Shown piece by piece: positions 23,150 through 33,999 of a stretch of DNA of 64,000 nucleotides. The notes below the pieces were generated by a model. It searched no databases, was not told where the DNA came from, and worked only from the letters and a program-made list of their open reading frames with translations. Both the position numbers and the translations under genes were made by a program. Each line of letters starts with the position of its first letter. The first letter of the stretch is position 1. Origin of the DNA: Hanleya hanleyi (Eukaryota; Mollusca; Polyplacophora; Lepidopleurida; Hanleyidae); assembly GCA_036873755.1 (NCBI GenBank), contig JAVTVY010039234.1, positions 98,963 through 162,962 on the forward strand. The letters run 5' to 3'.

Positions 23150-23520
23150 CTATTGTAGAGGTAAAGTCCGTGTTTCGCTTTTTATATATTTTTTTCTGTG
23201 AAAACATGTACCCACCCATGACTTGATAGGCAGGCCCCGATAAGCTCGGAAACCGACATTAGCTCTTTTGAATAGGGTTGATAGTGGTTTTCCCCTATTG
23301 TAGGGGTAAAGTCCGTGTTTCGCTTTTTATTTTTTTTTTCTGTGAAAACATGTACCCACCCATGACTTGATAGGCAGGCCCTGATAAGCTCGGAAACCGA
23401 TATTAGCTCTTTTGAATAGGATCGATAGTGGTTTTCCCCTATTGTAGGGGTAAAGTCAGTGTTTCGCTTTTTATATATTTTTTCTGGAGAAACTTTTACA
23501 TGCAACCACCCATGACTTGA
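23150..23520 (-). repeat. Tandem 150-bp units, P2 right arm
   Basis: About 2.3 inverted copies of the unit at 20440-20665, each with TAGGGGTAAAGTC and CATGACTTGATAGGC blocks. Confidence 0.8.
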
Positions 23521-24589
23521 TAGCCCTGGAGGAGGGCTTCACTTTGACACCTCACTCGACCCAATCGGCCACTAGGGGTCCACCTCGGTCTCAAAACGTC
23601 TATTCCCATACTCTTTTTAGGCATTCCCCGTATACATTAACATTGGAGTCACTTGGTTGACATGGGACTACTTTCGCAGCTTTTTTGATCGCATCACCGC
23701 CAGACCGCATCAACGCGGAAATTCGAGATCAAAAGTCATATGTGACCTGGTGGCGCCACCTGTCGGAACTATAGTGCACTTGACCTCCACAACCCGCCCC
23801 AATAATGCCCCCTGGCGCCCCAAAGAGTTATCTCCCCCGGCAAAATGGGAGTCTATATGCGGTGACTATACTACTAAGGTCCCTCCGTCAAAATAACCAT
23901 TTCGTTTTATCATTAAATAACTGGTTAATTATTACCTGTACAGTTTTAAATACATACACGATAACGGTAGCTTTGGCGTATTGTCGCAATGGCGCATTTT
24001 GGTTTCCTCTGTCGGCCATTGGCACCCTGTATAGTAAGCTTAAGTTTTCTCCGATTCAGAGGGCGACAATACGCCATTAAGATGGCCGCATCCGTCTTCC
24101 ATAGATAGCAGCATGAATGTATTTATTTGTGGCATGATGCAGTTTTCAACAGCCCATTCTTCTGTTTGGGTTGTATATGCCTATAATTCTGCTTGACCGG
24201 TAACTGCCAATTTTTAGCCCTTCTCTTTCTCCTCCTTTCGTTATTGAGTTGACTGCGAAACAGCGTCACGGTAGGCGAGGCAGGGAAGGCGGAAGAGGGG
24301 GTAGCGGAGGGCAATGCGCCCCCCCCCCCCTCCCCAATATTCCAGCGGAAAAAAAAAGAAGAAAACAAAAACGAACAAACACGACACAAAAAAAACACAA
24401 GGCAGCGGAAAAACCGCTAGACTAAAGCAAAAGCAGAAATAAACCTATACGGTATTATATCTATATATTGAATGCAGATTTTACTTTCCAATAAGCATCA
24501 TCCTTGCTCAGTCACATTCAAAATCTGGCTCTGTGATCGGCTCCCCAACAAATATAAAATATCTGTGTTCTTGACATGGTCAAAGCTTA

Positions 24590-25720
24590 TTATTTCTACT
24601 CTCAGTAGATCCTGGGTCTTCATTGGCCGAGAGCGGTCACGTGAAGTGAGGATAAATATTCGTCTCCTACTCTACTCTGTATACCAATAACACGATATAG
24701 CTAAATGGTTTATGTATCCTTTGTTATGTATACTTTATTGTCCTTTATTTAAAATTTAATTGTTGACAATGTTTTGTCGTTCGTTGTACTTTGCTTAGCA
24801 TTGAGTGTCTCGTACAATAAAATTCTTGAATCTACTGCACTGACTGACCTCTAGGCAGGGCTAGCCACCGTGTTCAGTGTAAACAAACATGGCTGCTGGA
24901 GTGTTCTGCCAGTGACAGAACTGGAAATAAAGAATATGCCGGATATCAACTCCGTCAATCTGACCGATAAAATGTCCGACAGTTACTGGAAAAATCTGGA
25001 AAAGATAGTGTACTGTGACTGTGAGTAGAGACTGATGATTTTGAACAGCTAACGGTAACGAAATCTGGCCGACGCTTGACTCAGTTTTGGTCTTCGACGA
25101 TCGACCTCGGTACAATGTGCATGGTGTGGGAGTTTACCGCTGATAATCGAGCACACATGAATTTGACGAGTACAATTCTAGGTTATATGAATCAAAATAC
25201 TGTTAGCATATAGTAAGCATTTTTAATACACGCTGTTTAATTCAAGATTAGACCATTTTCAGACTTTTTTGATTAGCGAACTGTGCAGTGTTTTTCGCCG
25301 ACTCGACTCCGGCTCGGCCGATCAGCCGAAGAGTCGGCGATCAAACTCTAGCGCTGTACGGTCTTTTGACTTATAATTTCGAGCAAAAGTCAAGATTTGT
25401 TATCATATTTCTACGAAATATGACCAAATATACCATGCTGATTCCGAATATTTCAAAATATTTGACGCGTCTTCAGCCGTTTTCCATCTCACTTTTTTCG
25501 TATTTGGTTAGCAAGTTTTAGACTCCGTTTATCACGTCTCTTTCCAGAGTTTAAAAGGCTGCTCGTAGAAATAAATTCGTTATCCAGTGTCGGGGAGTAG
25601 GATACGGGAATTTATCCTGTTTCCTGGCGAATACCCCACTCCCGCTTCGCGGTCGTGGGGTATTTTCGCCAGAAAACAGGATAAATTCCCGTATCCTACT
25701 CCCCGACACTGGATAACTCA
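24590..25720. mobile_element. Insertion private to P2 right arm
   Basis: The two arms are colinear up to CAAAGCTTA and again from TAATATACCTTTCG, so these 1.13 kb entered one arm only. They include CAATAAAATTCTTGAATC at about 24818, which resembles the 3' end of a non-LTR retrotransposon. A GCCGACTCG...CGAGTCGGC-like hairpin (about 25297-25340) and the hairpin at 25580-25716 also lie inside. The identity of the whole insert is not settled. Confidence 0.6.
25580..25716. mobile_element. 137-bp hairpin MITE
   Basis: TTATCCAGTGTCGGGGAGTA is mirrored by TACTCCCCGACACTGGATAA. The arms of about 60 bases meet at CCCGCTTCGCGGT. No target duplication is evident. Confidence 0.8.
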
Positions 25721-25746
25721 TAATATACCTTTCGATTGAAATTATT

Positions 25747-26072
25747 CCTACGAAGTAGGCTACAGATTGCCAATTGTCCGGTAATGAGTCAGTCAGTCAG
25801 TCAGTCCATCCGAATACTTTCGTCGGCAAAGTAAGGAGAATCGTTGACATTAGAACCTTGATTTTTGGCATGAAGGTGCATTAGGGGACTGTTACCAACA
25901 CGTTCTGACCTGACATACTTTTGATGAAAATTTCTGGTGATTTTTTATGAAAATCACTGCTGATTCTGACTTGAGCAGTGCCCATATTAATATAGGCAGG
26001 ATTTCAACTGGGGTGGAGATTTCCAAGAATTCAGTTCGCGTCGGAGTCCTAATGCCTACCCTACTTCGTAGG
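25747..26072. mobile_element. TACGAAGTA MITE, copy in P2 right arm
   Basis: Inverted counterpart of 17923-18237 with the same CCTACGAAGTAGG borders. Confidence 0.8.
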
Positions 26073-26279
26073 TCCTGTGACGTTCATGTATATAGTTAAT
26101 ATTTAAATTATATATACCGGTACTTCCGAAAATCATCATTTGTTTCACGGCGAATATTTAAAATAAAACTTGTGAGAAACACCAAAACAGGCACAACAAA
26201 TAGAGCTTAACTTCCTCGTTGAATGTTGAATAATGGCGTCCAACTCAGCCTCGTTTTTTAACGAACATGCGCAATGACT

Positions 26280-26905
26280 TTTCATCGCATAGCTCCATCG
26301 CATAGCTCCATCGCATAGCCCCATCGCATAGCCCCATCGCATAGCTCCATCGCATAGCTCCATCGCATAGCCCCATCGCATAGCTCCATCGCATAGCCCC
26401 ATCGCATAGCTCCATCGCATAGCCCATCGCATAGCTCCATCGCTCCATCGCATAGCTCCATCGCATAGCTCCATCGCTCCATCGCTCCATCGCATAGCTC
26501 CATCGCATAGCTCCATCGCATAGCCCCATCGCATAGCTCCATCGCTTCATCGCTCCATCGCATAGCTCCATCGCTCCATCGCTCCATCGCATGGCTCCAT
26601 CGCATAGCTCCATCGCATAGCTCTATCACATAGCCGCATCGCATAGCTCCGTCGCTCCATCGCATAGCTCCATCGCGCATCGTATAGCTCCATCGCATCG
26701 CATCGCATAGCGCGACTTTTTATCGCATAGCTCCATCGCTCCATCGCATAGCTCCATCGCGCTCCATCGCATAGCTCCATCGCATAGCCTCATCGCGCAT
26801 CGCATAGTGCGACTTTTCATCGCATAGCTCCATCGCTCCATCGCATAGCTCCATCGCGCATCGCATAGCTCCATCGTTCCATCGCATAGCTCCATCGCTC
26901 CATCG
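26280..26905 (-). repeat. GCATAGCTCCATC minisatellite, right end of P2
   Basis: The same 13-bp unit as at 17085-17712 on the other strand, of nearly equal length (about 626 and 628 bp) but with a different order of short and long variants. The open frames on the minus strand come from the repeat. Confidence 0.95.
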
Positions 26906-26951
26906 CGTTCAATTAGAAATGAAAGACGCGATGGCCCCTCTCGGCCATCAT

Positions 26952-27293
26952 ACCAATGCTATATTTGTTTCAGACGCTGTACAGTATCGTTCGGTCTTTG
27001 TGGTTTGACGCCATCTTCCTGTTTCTATCGGGAGATTATGACTACAAGTTCGAAGTTTGAGAGAATTTTTAGCTTTTTTATCAAGTACTTTCAGGTAACT
27101 TTCCAGGTGAAATTCTGTTTTGTATGTTTTGTATATATAACGCGTTTTGATGAATAATACACTTATCTATACCATTTCTGAATAAACTGATCTTTAAAGG
27201 TTTGATCCAAAAGTTGAAAAAAAGACAGCATCGTTTACATTTTGGGAGTCCCATATATAATTAAATCCAGTACCGGTATCATATAATATAGCT
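26952..27293. other. Intergenic, no feature seen
   Basis: Short spacer between P2 and the TTAA element. No gene or repeat was recognised. Confidence 0.4.
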
Positions 27294-27376
27294 TTAAGGA
27301 TAGCTATCCCCTTAGAGGCAGTTTTTGCACCCCCATGACAATTTGTCGTCTGTATCAATAAATATACAAGATAACC

Positions 27377-27392
27377 ATAATAAACTATATAT
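27377..27392. repeat. LINE target-site duplication, left
   Basis: ATAATAAACTATATAT is identical to 32824-32839 on the other side of the LINE. Confidence 0.65.
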
Positions 27393-28872
27393 CAAAAAAA
27401 AAAAAAAAAAAAAAACGAAAAAAAAAAACGTAGGGGGATTTTTTTTTTTTTTTTTTATATATATACTGTTGTCTGCTCTGCATGTTCCATATATATTTGA
27501 GAGGTAACCAGACGAAACTCGAAGCAAACAGCGGAACAATGAAAGGGGGAGAAATGAGCAGGCTGTAGTGTGGCTCCTAAAAAAAAACGACTGAAAAAAA
27601 GAAAGACTAAAAATGACTTTAATTTGTCACAGATTGGAATGTTGGTATGAATTAACATATAACAGGTATATGATTAGTTTTTAGAATGGGACTGTCCTCC
27701 TTCTGAATGTACCGAGAAGCTGGAAAGTGTGCCAGTCAGTCAAAATATTATAAATGTCCAATATGAGGTCACTTGCCTATTGAATTCCGTGAAATATTAT
27801 CTCAATGGTCGTCTGAGTAGTTGCCCGAACTTGATTAGTAGGTCAAATTTTATATTGCTATGCCTGCGAGCGCTGCTAAGGGTTCTATCTGTGCTTGAAC
27901 AGGACTGGTGTTTTGCATTCCAAAACCTTTTGTATATCCCCACTCCAGTGCTAAGTTCTATTTTTGACTTGGTGAACAGTGTGTATGCACGGAAACAGTT
28001 TGGACCTTGATAGCTGGTCAGACTTTCATTCAGTGTTTTTTTCTTTCTGAATGGGGCCAATTTTGAAATTTTACTGGGCTCACAAACCTCGGAGAGTTTT
28101 TACCGTATCAGAAGTTAAACGAGGCGTAATGCCTTGTTGGCTTGGACCGCACATTATGTAACGATGTTCCTTTGCGGGCGAGAGTTTCAAGTCGTGTTAT
28201 ATAAACTATAGTTTATGCCGTTCCTCACATTGGGCGTTCTAGCTACATTCGAACAATTTTGTCACCACATAAGAGGTGCTTGAAACTTCTGAGGTTTTGA
28301 AATGTGCTTGAACCTGTATTTTAATAGCCCAAAAGGTCAATGTTTATCAGGTTTATTTTTGGAACGAACTAGTCGCAATTATTTGCATAACATTACACGT
28401 GTGCATACAGCGGGACAACCAGTTTTTCGCTGTTAGAGTTGCACTTAACCGACGGGACAGGGTGCGGGCATTCAGTGCTTCACCAGGCCTATATTATTAT
28501 GCAAATGAAACTGTAGGATTGATGGTACTACATAGTGACTTCTCACTTTACACTCAATACCAGTAAACACTTTTTATAAAGGAACTCACCCCCCTACAAT
28601 ACCCCCGGCCACGCAGTTCGGATGGACCAGTTTGTTTTATTATTTGTATACATGTTGTTGTGTTTACTGCTGTGTGTTTAGTGTCCGTCTGGTACATGTA
28701 TACTGTTCAATTGATTTTATTGCTTTACTTATTGGTTTGTATGTGAAATGGAGCACATGTTTGGAATTTGAAATGAGTATACTGGTATATATACTAAATC
28801 AATTATACGTAGTGCAGCAAGTACATGTAATTCAGACCCGACATGCCATGCAAAAAAACAAAATAATCAAAA

Positions 28873-29727
28873 ATGACCGATAAAATAAAAATTCTATCGA
28901 GTAATTGCAGAGGCCTAGCCGAAAAACAAAATAGAAGAGATCTGCTGCATCTGATGCGAACCAGGGGTTACAACATCTGCTGCCTTCAAGATACACATTT
29001 CACTCCTGAAATAGAAGACGTGGTTAAAGCAGAGTGGGGTAGTAAACATTGTTATTTCTCATCCAACAAAAGTAATTCCAGAGGAGTAGCAATAGTATTT
29101 CAGGACATTTTGATTTCTCAATTAATCGAACTAAAAATGACACCAATGGAAACTTTTTGGCCTCGGACATAACAATTGAAAAAGTTGATATAACATTGAT
29201 AACCATTTACGGTCCCAATAAAGATGACCCAGACTTTTTTGAACAAATAGAAACTGCAATTGCAGATTATGGTAACGAGCACTACGTTATTTGTGGTGAT
29301 TGGAACCTTGTCCTCAATCGGGAAATCGATACACAAAATTACAAAAATGTAAACCACCCTATAATGCCAGAAACAAAGTGTTGGCATTTATCGATTCTGA
29401 GGATGCAGCGGATCTCTTCCGAGTTTTACACGGCAATACGACCGTCTACTCTTGGCGCCAGAAATCTCCTCTGAAACAAGCTAGGCTGGAAACGAGGTTT
29501 TCTATAAACCGGCTAATCGGTCTGACCACTCCATGGTAATTTTAGAGTGTAAATTTACAAACTTTGAGAGAGGCAAAGAATTATGGAAATTTAACAATTC
29601 GCTTTTAAAAGACAAAGAATACGTTAACACGGTTAAAAATTCCATTTTGAAAACTATTAAACAATACTCCTCTGTAGATTTGAAAGAAACCGAACTAGAT
29701 GAGGTGCTACGAGTCCTTGAACCTTGA
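28873..29727 (+). pseudogene. LINE endonuclease domain, frameshifted
   Basis: The start MTDKIKILSSNCRGL is the usual beginning of an APE-type endonuclease. CLQDTHFT (near residue 38) corresponds to the catalytic QE(T/N)H motif with Asp in place of Glu. The frame shifts near 29150 and again near 29300. Later frames give YGPNKDD, VICGDWNLVLN (the GDFN motif), YSWRQKSPLKQARL and NRSDHSMV with the catalytic His. The domain nicks target DNA before reverse transcription. The order is complete but split over three frames. A stop at 29725 ends the last piece. Confidence 0.8.
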
Positions 29728-30059
29728 ACTAAACGAACAGCTGTTCTTCGAAATGCTTCTTTTGGAACTAAGGCCAGAAAGAAGAAGCAGAAATCTAAGA
29801 TAGAAAATGATCTAAATACAGACATACAAAGCTTAGAAAACAGATTGAATTCATCAGCAGATGCAGATATACAGCAAAAAATACAGAAGTTAAATTTTGA
29901 ACTTGAATCTCTCAGAAAAGAAAAAATGGAGGGGGTAATGGTAAGATCTCGAGCTAGATGGCTACTGGACGGTGAAAAACCCACCCGATACTTCTGTAGC
30001 GTAGAGAACGCAACTTCACCAATAAAACTATCCCTAGAATACAGACCGAAGACTGCGAA

Positions 30060-32096
30060 ACTACGAATCAACAAGAGATCCTTGCTGAGGTAAAACAGTT
30101 CTATGGTAAACTGTACCAAGCACAAGATAACGAAAATTTAGGGTTAGAAGATTTAAATTTTAGAACTTTCAACAAACTTTCTGACATAGAAAGTCAATCC
30201 TTCGAAGGACTGTTAACCCCCACAGAAGTTCTCGTAGCTTTGAAAAGAACTAAAAACAATAAAAGCCCGGGAACGGATGGGTTCACCTCTGAATTCTTCA
30301 AATTTTTCTGGAGAGACATCAGTTTCTTCTTGATAGCCAGTTTAAACTATGGTTTCAATATACAAGGGATGTCTATTACACAAAGGCATGGGTTAATAAC
30401 GTGTCTTCCAAATGGGGACAAGCCTAGGCAATTTTTGAAGAACTGGAGACCTATAACACTCCTCAATGTGCAATATAAGATTGCGTCCGCCTGTATTGCT
30501 GAGAGAATTAAGAAATATCTAGACAAAATTGTACACAAAGATGAAAGTGGATTCGTGAAGGGTAGGTTCATTGGGGACAACATAAGGTTGATATTTGATA
30601 TAATGGATTTCACAAAGAGAAGTGAAATTCCTGGCTATTTGTTACTAATAGACTTTGAAAAAGCTTTTGACACTATATACTGGAATTTTCTAAGACAAAC
30701 TCTGAAGTTATTCAATTTGGGGCCCCCCATTTGCCAGTGGGTAGACACTTTTTATAATAATATATTTTCTTTTGTACAACAGTGCGGTTTTCTATCGGAT
30801 ACCTTCCAAATTGGACGGGGATGTAGACAAGGAGATCCGCTCTCTCCCTATTTGTTTATTTTATGTACTGAAATTCTAGCCTTACTCGTTCGTGAGAATG
30901 AACAAATAAAAGGAATTAAAATTGGTGATAAAGAATATAAAATTTCTCAATTTGCGGATGATACTACCCTCTTTTTAGATGGGTCAGACGCCTCACTCAA
31001 AGCCTGTTTAGAAACACTCGAGTGGTACGGTAGGCTGTCGGGTCTGAAAGTCAATAAGGATAAAACTAAGATCTTCTGTCTTGGACGGAAGAAAAAGCCA
31101 CCCGATAAATGTTTTTTGGAACGCAATTTAGACTGGTCTCAAAATTCCTTCAAAACGCTTGGAAAGCTAAAAGAGATACAACACTTATTAGGAAGTTGGT
31201 CGCAACGTTCATTAACAGTTCTGGGTAAAGTCGTAATAGTAAAAACATTAGCTCCAAAATTAAATCACTTGCTGTTTACGCTGCCAAACCCTCCCCAAAA
31301 CATACTTACCAAGATAAAAAATATATTGTATAAATTCATTTGGGGAGGGAATGATAAGGTAAACAGGAAACAATTTTCGCAAGACTATGACAAGGGAGGA
31401 GTTAAAATGGTGGACTTAGATAGCTTTATTAAATCCGTTAAAATTACTTGTTTGCGGAGAATTGTGCAACGGTCATCCCCTAGTAGGCATCTTCTATACT
31501 ACATTTTGAATATTCCATACCACTTAGAAGAATGCGGCCCTGGGCAAATGGAAACATTGACCAAGTCCGTCAAAAACGCTTTTTGGAAAGATGTATTTTT
31601 GGCCTGGAGTGAATTTATGAAACAACTTAAGGTGAATAATATAGCTCAAGCTATGTCACAATATATATGGTTCAATGACAATTTGAAGGTTGGTCATCAA
31701 CCAGTGTTCTATAAAACCTGGTACTTTAGTGGAATACGCTACGTTAATGACCTCTTTGACTCGAACGGAACTTTCTGCACATTACAGGAACTAGAAAAAA
31801 CGTATGATATAAAAATAAACTTCCTAAACTACGTAGGAATCAAAACGGTAGTAAAACATTTCTTGGAACCCTTCGGACCTGTATCTAAATTGGCCTACCC
31901 AATTATGCCCTACTTCATTGAAATTCTAACAAAATTCGACAAAGGAACTAAGCCTTTTTACGGAACACTTGTAACATCCAAATATTCAAAATCAAACAGG
32001 GAAAATAAATGGGAGGCTATTTTAAATATCGGCGAGCAAGAATGGAAAAAAATTCACTCCATGCCATTTAAATGCACTGAAAGATGTGGCTCTTAG
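30060..32096 (+). pseudogene. LINE reverse transcriptase domain
   Basis: The open frame starts before the first Met (30240): EVKQFYGKLY and LSDIESQSFEGLLTPTEVL lie upstream in the same frame. Then come KSPGTDGFTSEFFKFFW, LPNGDKPRQFLKNWRPITLL, ESGFVKGRFIGDNIR, LLIDFEKAFD (catalytic Asp), GRGCRQGDPLSPYLFILC and ISQFADDTTLF (catalytic Asp pair). All palm motifs are intact. The sequence fits the L1/Tx1 clade. The upstream join near 30050 requires a frameshift (RARWLLDGEKPTRYFCSVEN lies in another frame at about 29950-30010). Confidence 0.9.
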
Positions 32097-32547
32097 GTGG
32101 TTTCAGTATCGTTTAACAAACCGGATCCTGGCCACAAACACTTTTCTTCAGAAAATACATATAGTCGATTCGGATTTGTGCGATTTCTGCAACATTGAAA
32201 GAGAAACGCTCACTCATATATTTTTTGATTGTCCAGTAACGAAAGAATTTTGGCACGCTCTTTTTCAATGGATATCAGACAAGGCTGAAAATATTGTCAT
32301 AGTTAACACAAGCTGCAAATTAATACTTTTTGGAGGTCTTTACAACGACAACGCATTTAATACCATTTTGCTGCTAGCAAAACGGCATATATATCACAGT
32401 AAGTTGAAGAAGACCATGCCAAAAATTGAAATCTTTAAGAAAATTCTAGTAAAATATTATGAAACCGAAACAGTTGGCTACTATATAGAATGTCAGTACG
32501 ATATCTTCCAAGCCAGGTGGTCCAGTTTCAATGCACTGCTACTTTAG
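32086..32547 (+). pseudogene. LINE C-terminal zinc-knuckle domain
   Basis: This continues the polyprotein after a frame change that overlaps the end of the reverse transcriptase frame. WFQYRLTNRILATNTFLQKI leads into CDFCNIERETLTHIFFDC, the CxxC...HxxxxC knuckle typical of the zf-RVT region in L1/Tx1 elements. The frame ends at 32547. Confidence 0.8.
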
Positions 32548-32823
32548 TTCTGTACAACAGATACACAGTATGTACTCCCTGAACCCTCCACCATGTATAG
32601 GTAATGTGCTCCTAATGTCAAGTGTCAATTCACTTTATTATAGTTATTTATATTTATATATACAGTAAAACAGGTTTAATGTCTTTCTGATTATAATTGC
32701 CACGTTCATAAGAAAATGAAATAATTATATCTACGGCGAATGTGGCGCAAAATATGATGTATATACTTTTGCTGAATGGTGCTAACCTGAATAAAAAAAA
32801 ACAAAAAAAACCCCCAAATAATA
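32548..32823 (+). other. LINE 3' UTR and A-rich tail
   Basis: AT-rich trailer ending in CTGAATAAAAAAAAAC and more A-runs at about 32788-32811. The duplicated target site follows. Confidence 0.65.
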
Positions 32824-32839
32824 ATAATAAACTATATAT

Positions 32840-33887
32840 TTTATGAAAGCATACATCGTAGGGATTCCAACTATATGATTTGTATAACTGACGCTGCTAC
32901 TGTGTAGAAAATATTCCAAGTTTAAAAAATTAAAATGAAAACAATAGCGTCCATTTTTCAATTGAAATTTCATGAAAACTGTTGGTCTTGTTTCAACTTT
33001 GATGGTATACCTTGGTAGGAGACAATTCGAACTAGTAAACTTTATCTCATTTTTTTTAAATTTTTGCCTGGTTTTGTTTTTATAACTATTTTACTAAAAT
33101 ACATTGAAAAAAATGTACTTTTTTTACGATCGTTTGTCTTAAAAGTTGGATAATTAAAAAACGAAGCCGAACTTACATAAAGTGAGATACTGTTTTCTAG
33201 ATCACCTTATAAGTAACAAGCATGCCAAATTTCAAAAGCGTAGCATGGATATTTTTCGAGAAATATACGTTTGAATTTCGGATTTTGTACAAACATGAAA
33301 GGCTAGAAATCGGGCAAAATGTGTCCAGCTACACATCTGATGAATTAATCCCTATTTTTTGCTTGAATTCTATTGTCAAATACATTTTTAATCTGTCTAA
33401 TGGGACCTACTCGAATTCCTGTTTATTCTGGATAACTATTACACTAAGTTTTTTTCATCAAGTCGGTTTAAAGTCCAATTTGAACTTAAAAAGCCTGCTA
33501 AAACTTGTTCACACCTGTGTAGATTACTTCACGGCGGGTGTCTGAGTAAAGTGTCACTGTCATAATTAGAAACAAAAATAAGGATGTTTGCATGGTTTTG
33601 ATCAGAAGGGGGTACATTAATGTAAATAAGTAGGACTAATAGATAATTAGCTTACCATAATACTGCGGAAATGAGTTTTGGAAAGGAAAATTTAACAGAC
33701 AAAAATAATAGTAGCCAAGCCCAAGCTAAGGCAATCTGTTTAATTGTTACAGGGCCTCGGAAACTAAATTTTTAATCCTAATATTGAAGCACTTCTATTT
33801 ATAATTTTTATTTCATTTTTTCACCAAATGTTAGAGGAAATAGTGAATATTTGAATGAAGAAATTAAAACAAATGACCAATTTTGAC
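32840..33887. other. Right part of the TTAA element, no gene
   Basis: AT-rich sequence between the LINE and the right inverted end. A 107-codon frame at 33222-33545 shows no known domain. Confidence 0.5.
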
Positions 33888-33999
33888 CCTCTAAGGGGAT
33901 AGCTATCCTTAACATGGTTTATCCAGGGATATTTAACTATATCTCTCTGGGGATAATAAAACTGTACATTACATATGAGAGATTGTTTTGTCTTCCCTT

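Larger units (their letters stand above)
17042..26951. mobile_element. Giant palindrome P2
   Basis: The left end TATGATGGCCGAGAGGGG and right end CCCCTCTCGGCCATCATA are inverted copies. The arms match inward in the same order to an apex at 21625-21649: minisatellite, TACGAAGTA MITE, poly-T/GGGGAGG block, TGGCGCATT block, CGGAGGGACC block, 150-bp tandem units, NRF1/CRE modules, and CCGGATGTAA block. Left arm 4.58 kb, right arm 5.30 kb. The left arm has a private insertion (about 18906-20030) and the right has another (about 24590-25720). No coding capacity for a transposase was found. Confidence 0.85.
27393..32823 (+). mobile_element. Tx1/L1-like LINE
   Basis: A 5.4 kb retrotransposon with endonuclease, reverse transcriptase and C-terminal CCHC-like domain, ending in an AATAAAAAAAAACAAAAAAA tail. 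It is bordered by a 16-bp duplication. The 5' end begins with a long A-run followed by a T-run (27394-27457) that could fold back. No ORF1 protein was recognised between 27460 and 28870. At least four frame changes break the protein, so this copy is dead. Confidence 0.8.
27298..33908. mobile_element. TTAA-flanked TIR element with nested LINE
   Basis: The left end GGATAGCTATCCCCTTAGAG (27298) is inverted at the right end (CTCTAAGGGGATAGCTATCC, ending 33908). TTAA flanks both sides (27294-27297 and 33909-33912). TTAA duplication is typical of piggyBac-like transposons. Removing the LINE at 27393-32823 leaves about 1.2 kb with no transposase, so this looks like a non-autonomous element. Confidence 0.75.

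Noticed and set aside
26145..26895. Minus-strand frames with the same peptide
   Set aside because: Mirror of the same minisatellite at the other end of P2.
33222..33545. 107-codon frame as a host exon
   Set aside because: AT-rich, no domain, inside the TTAA element.
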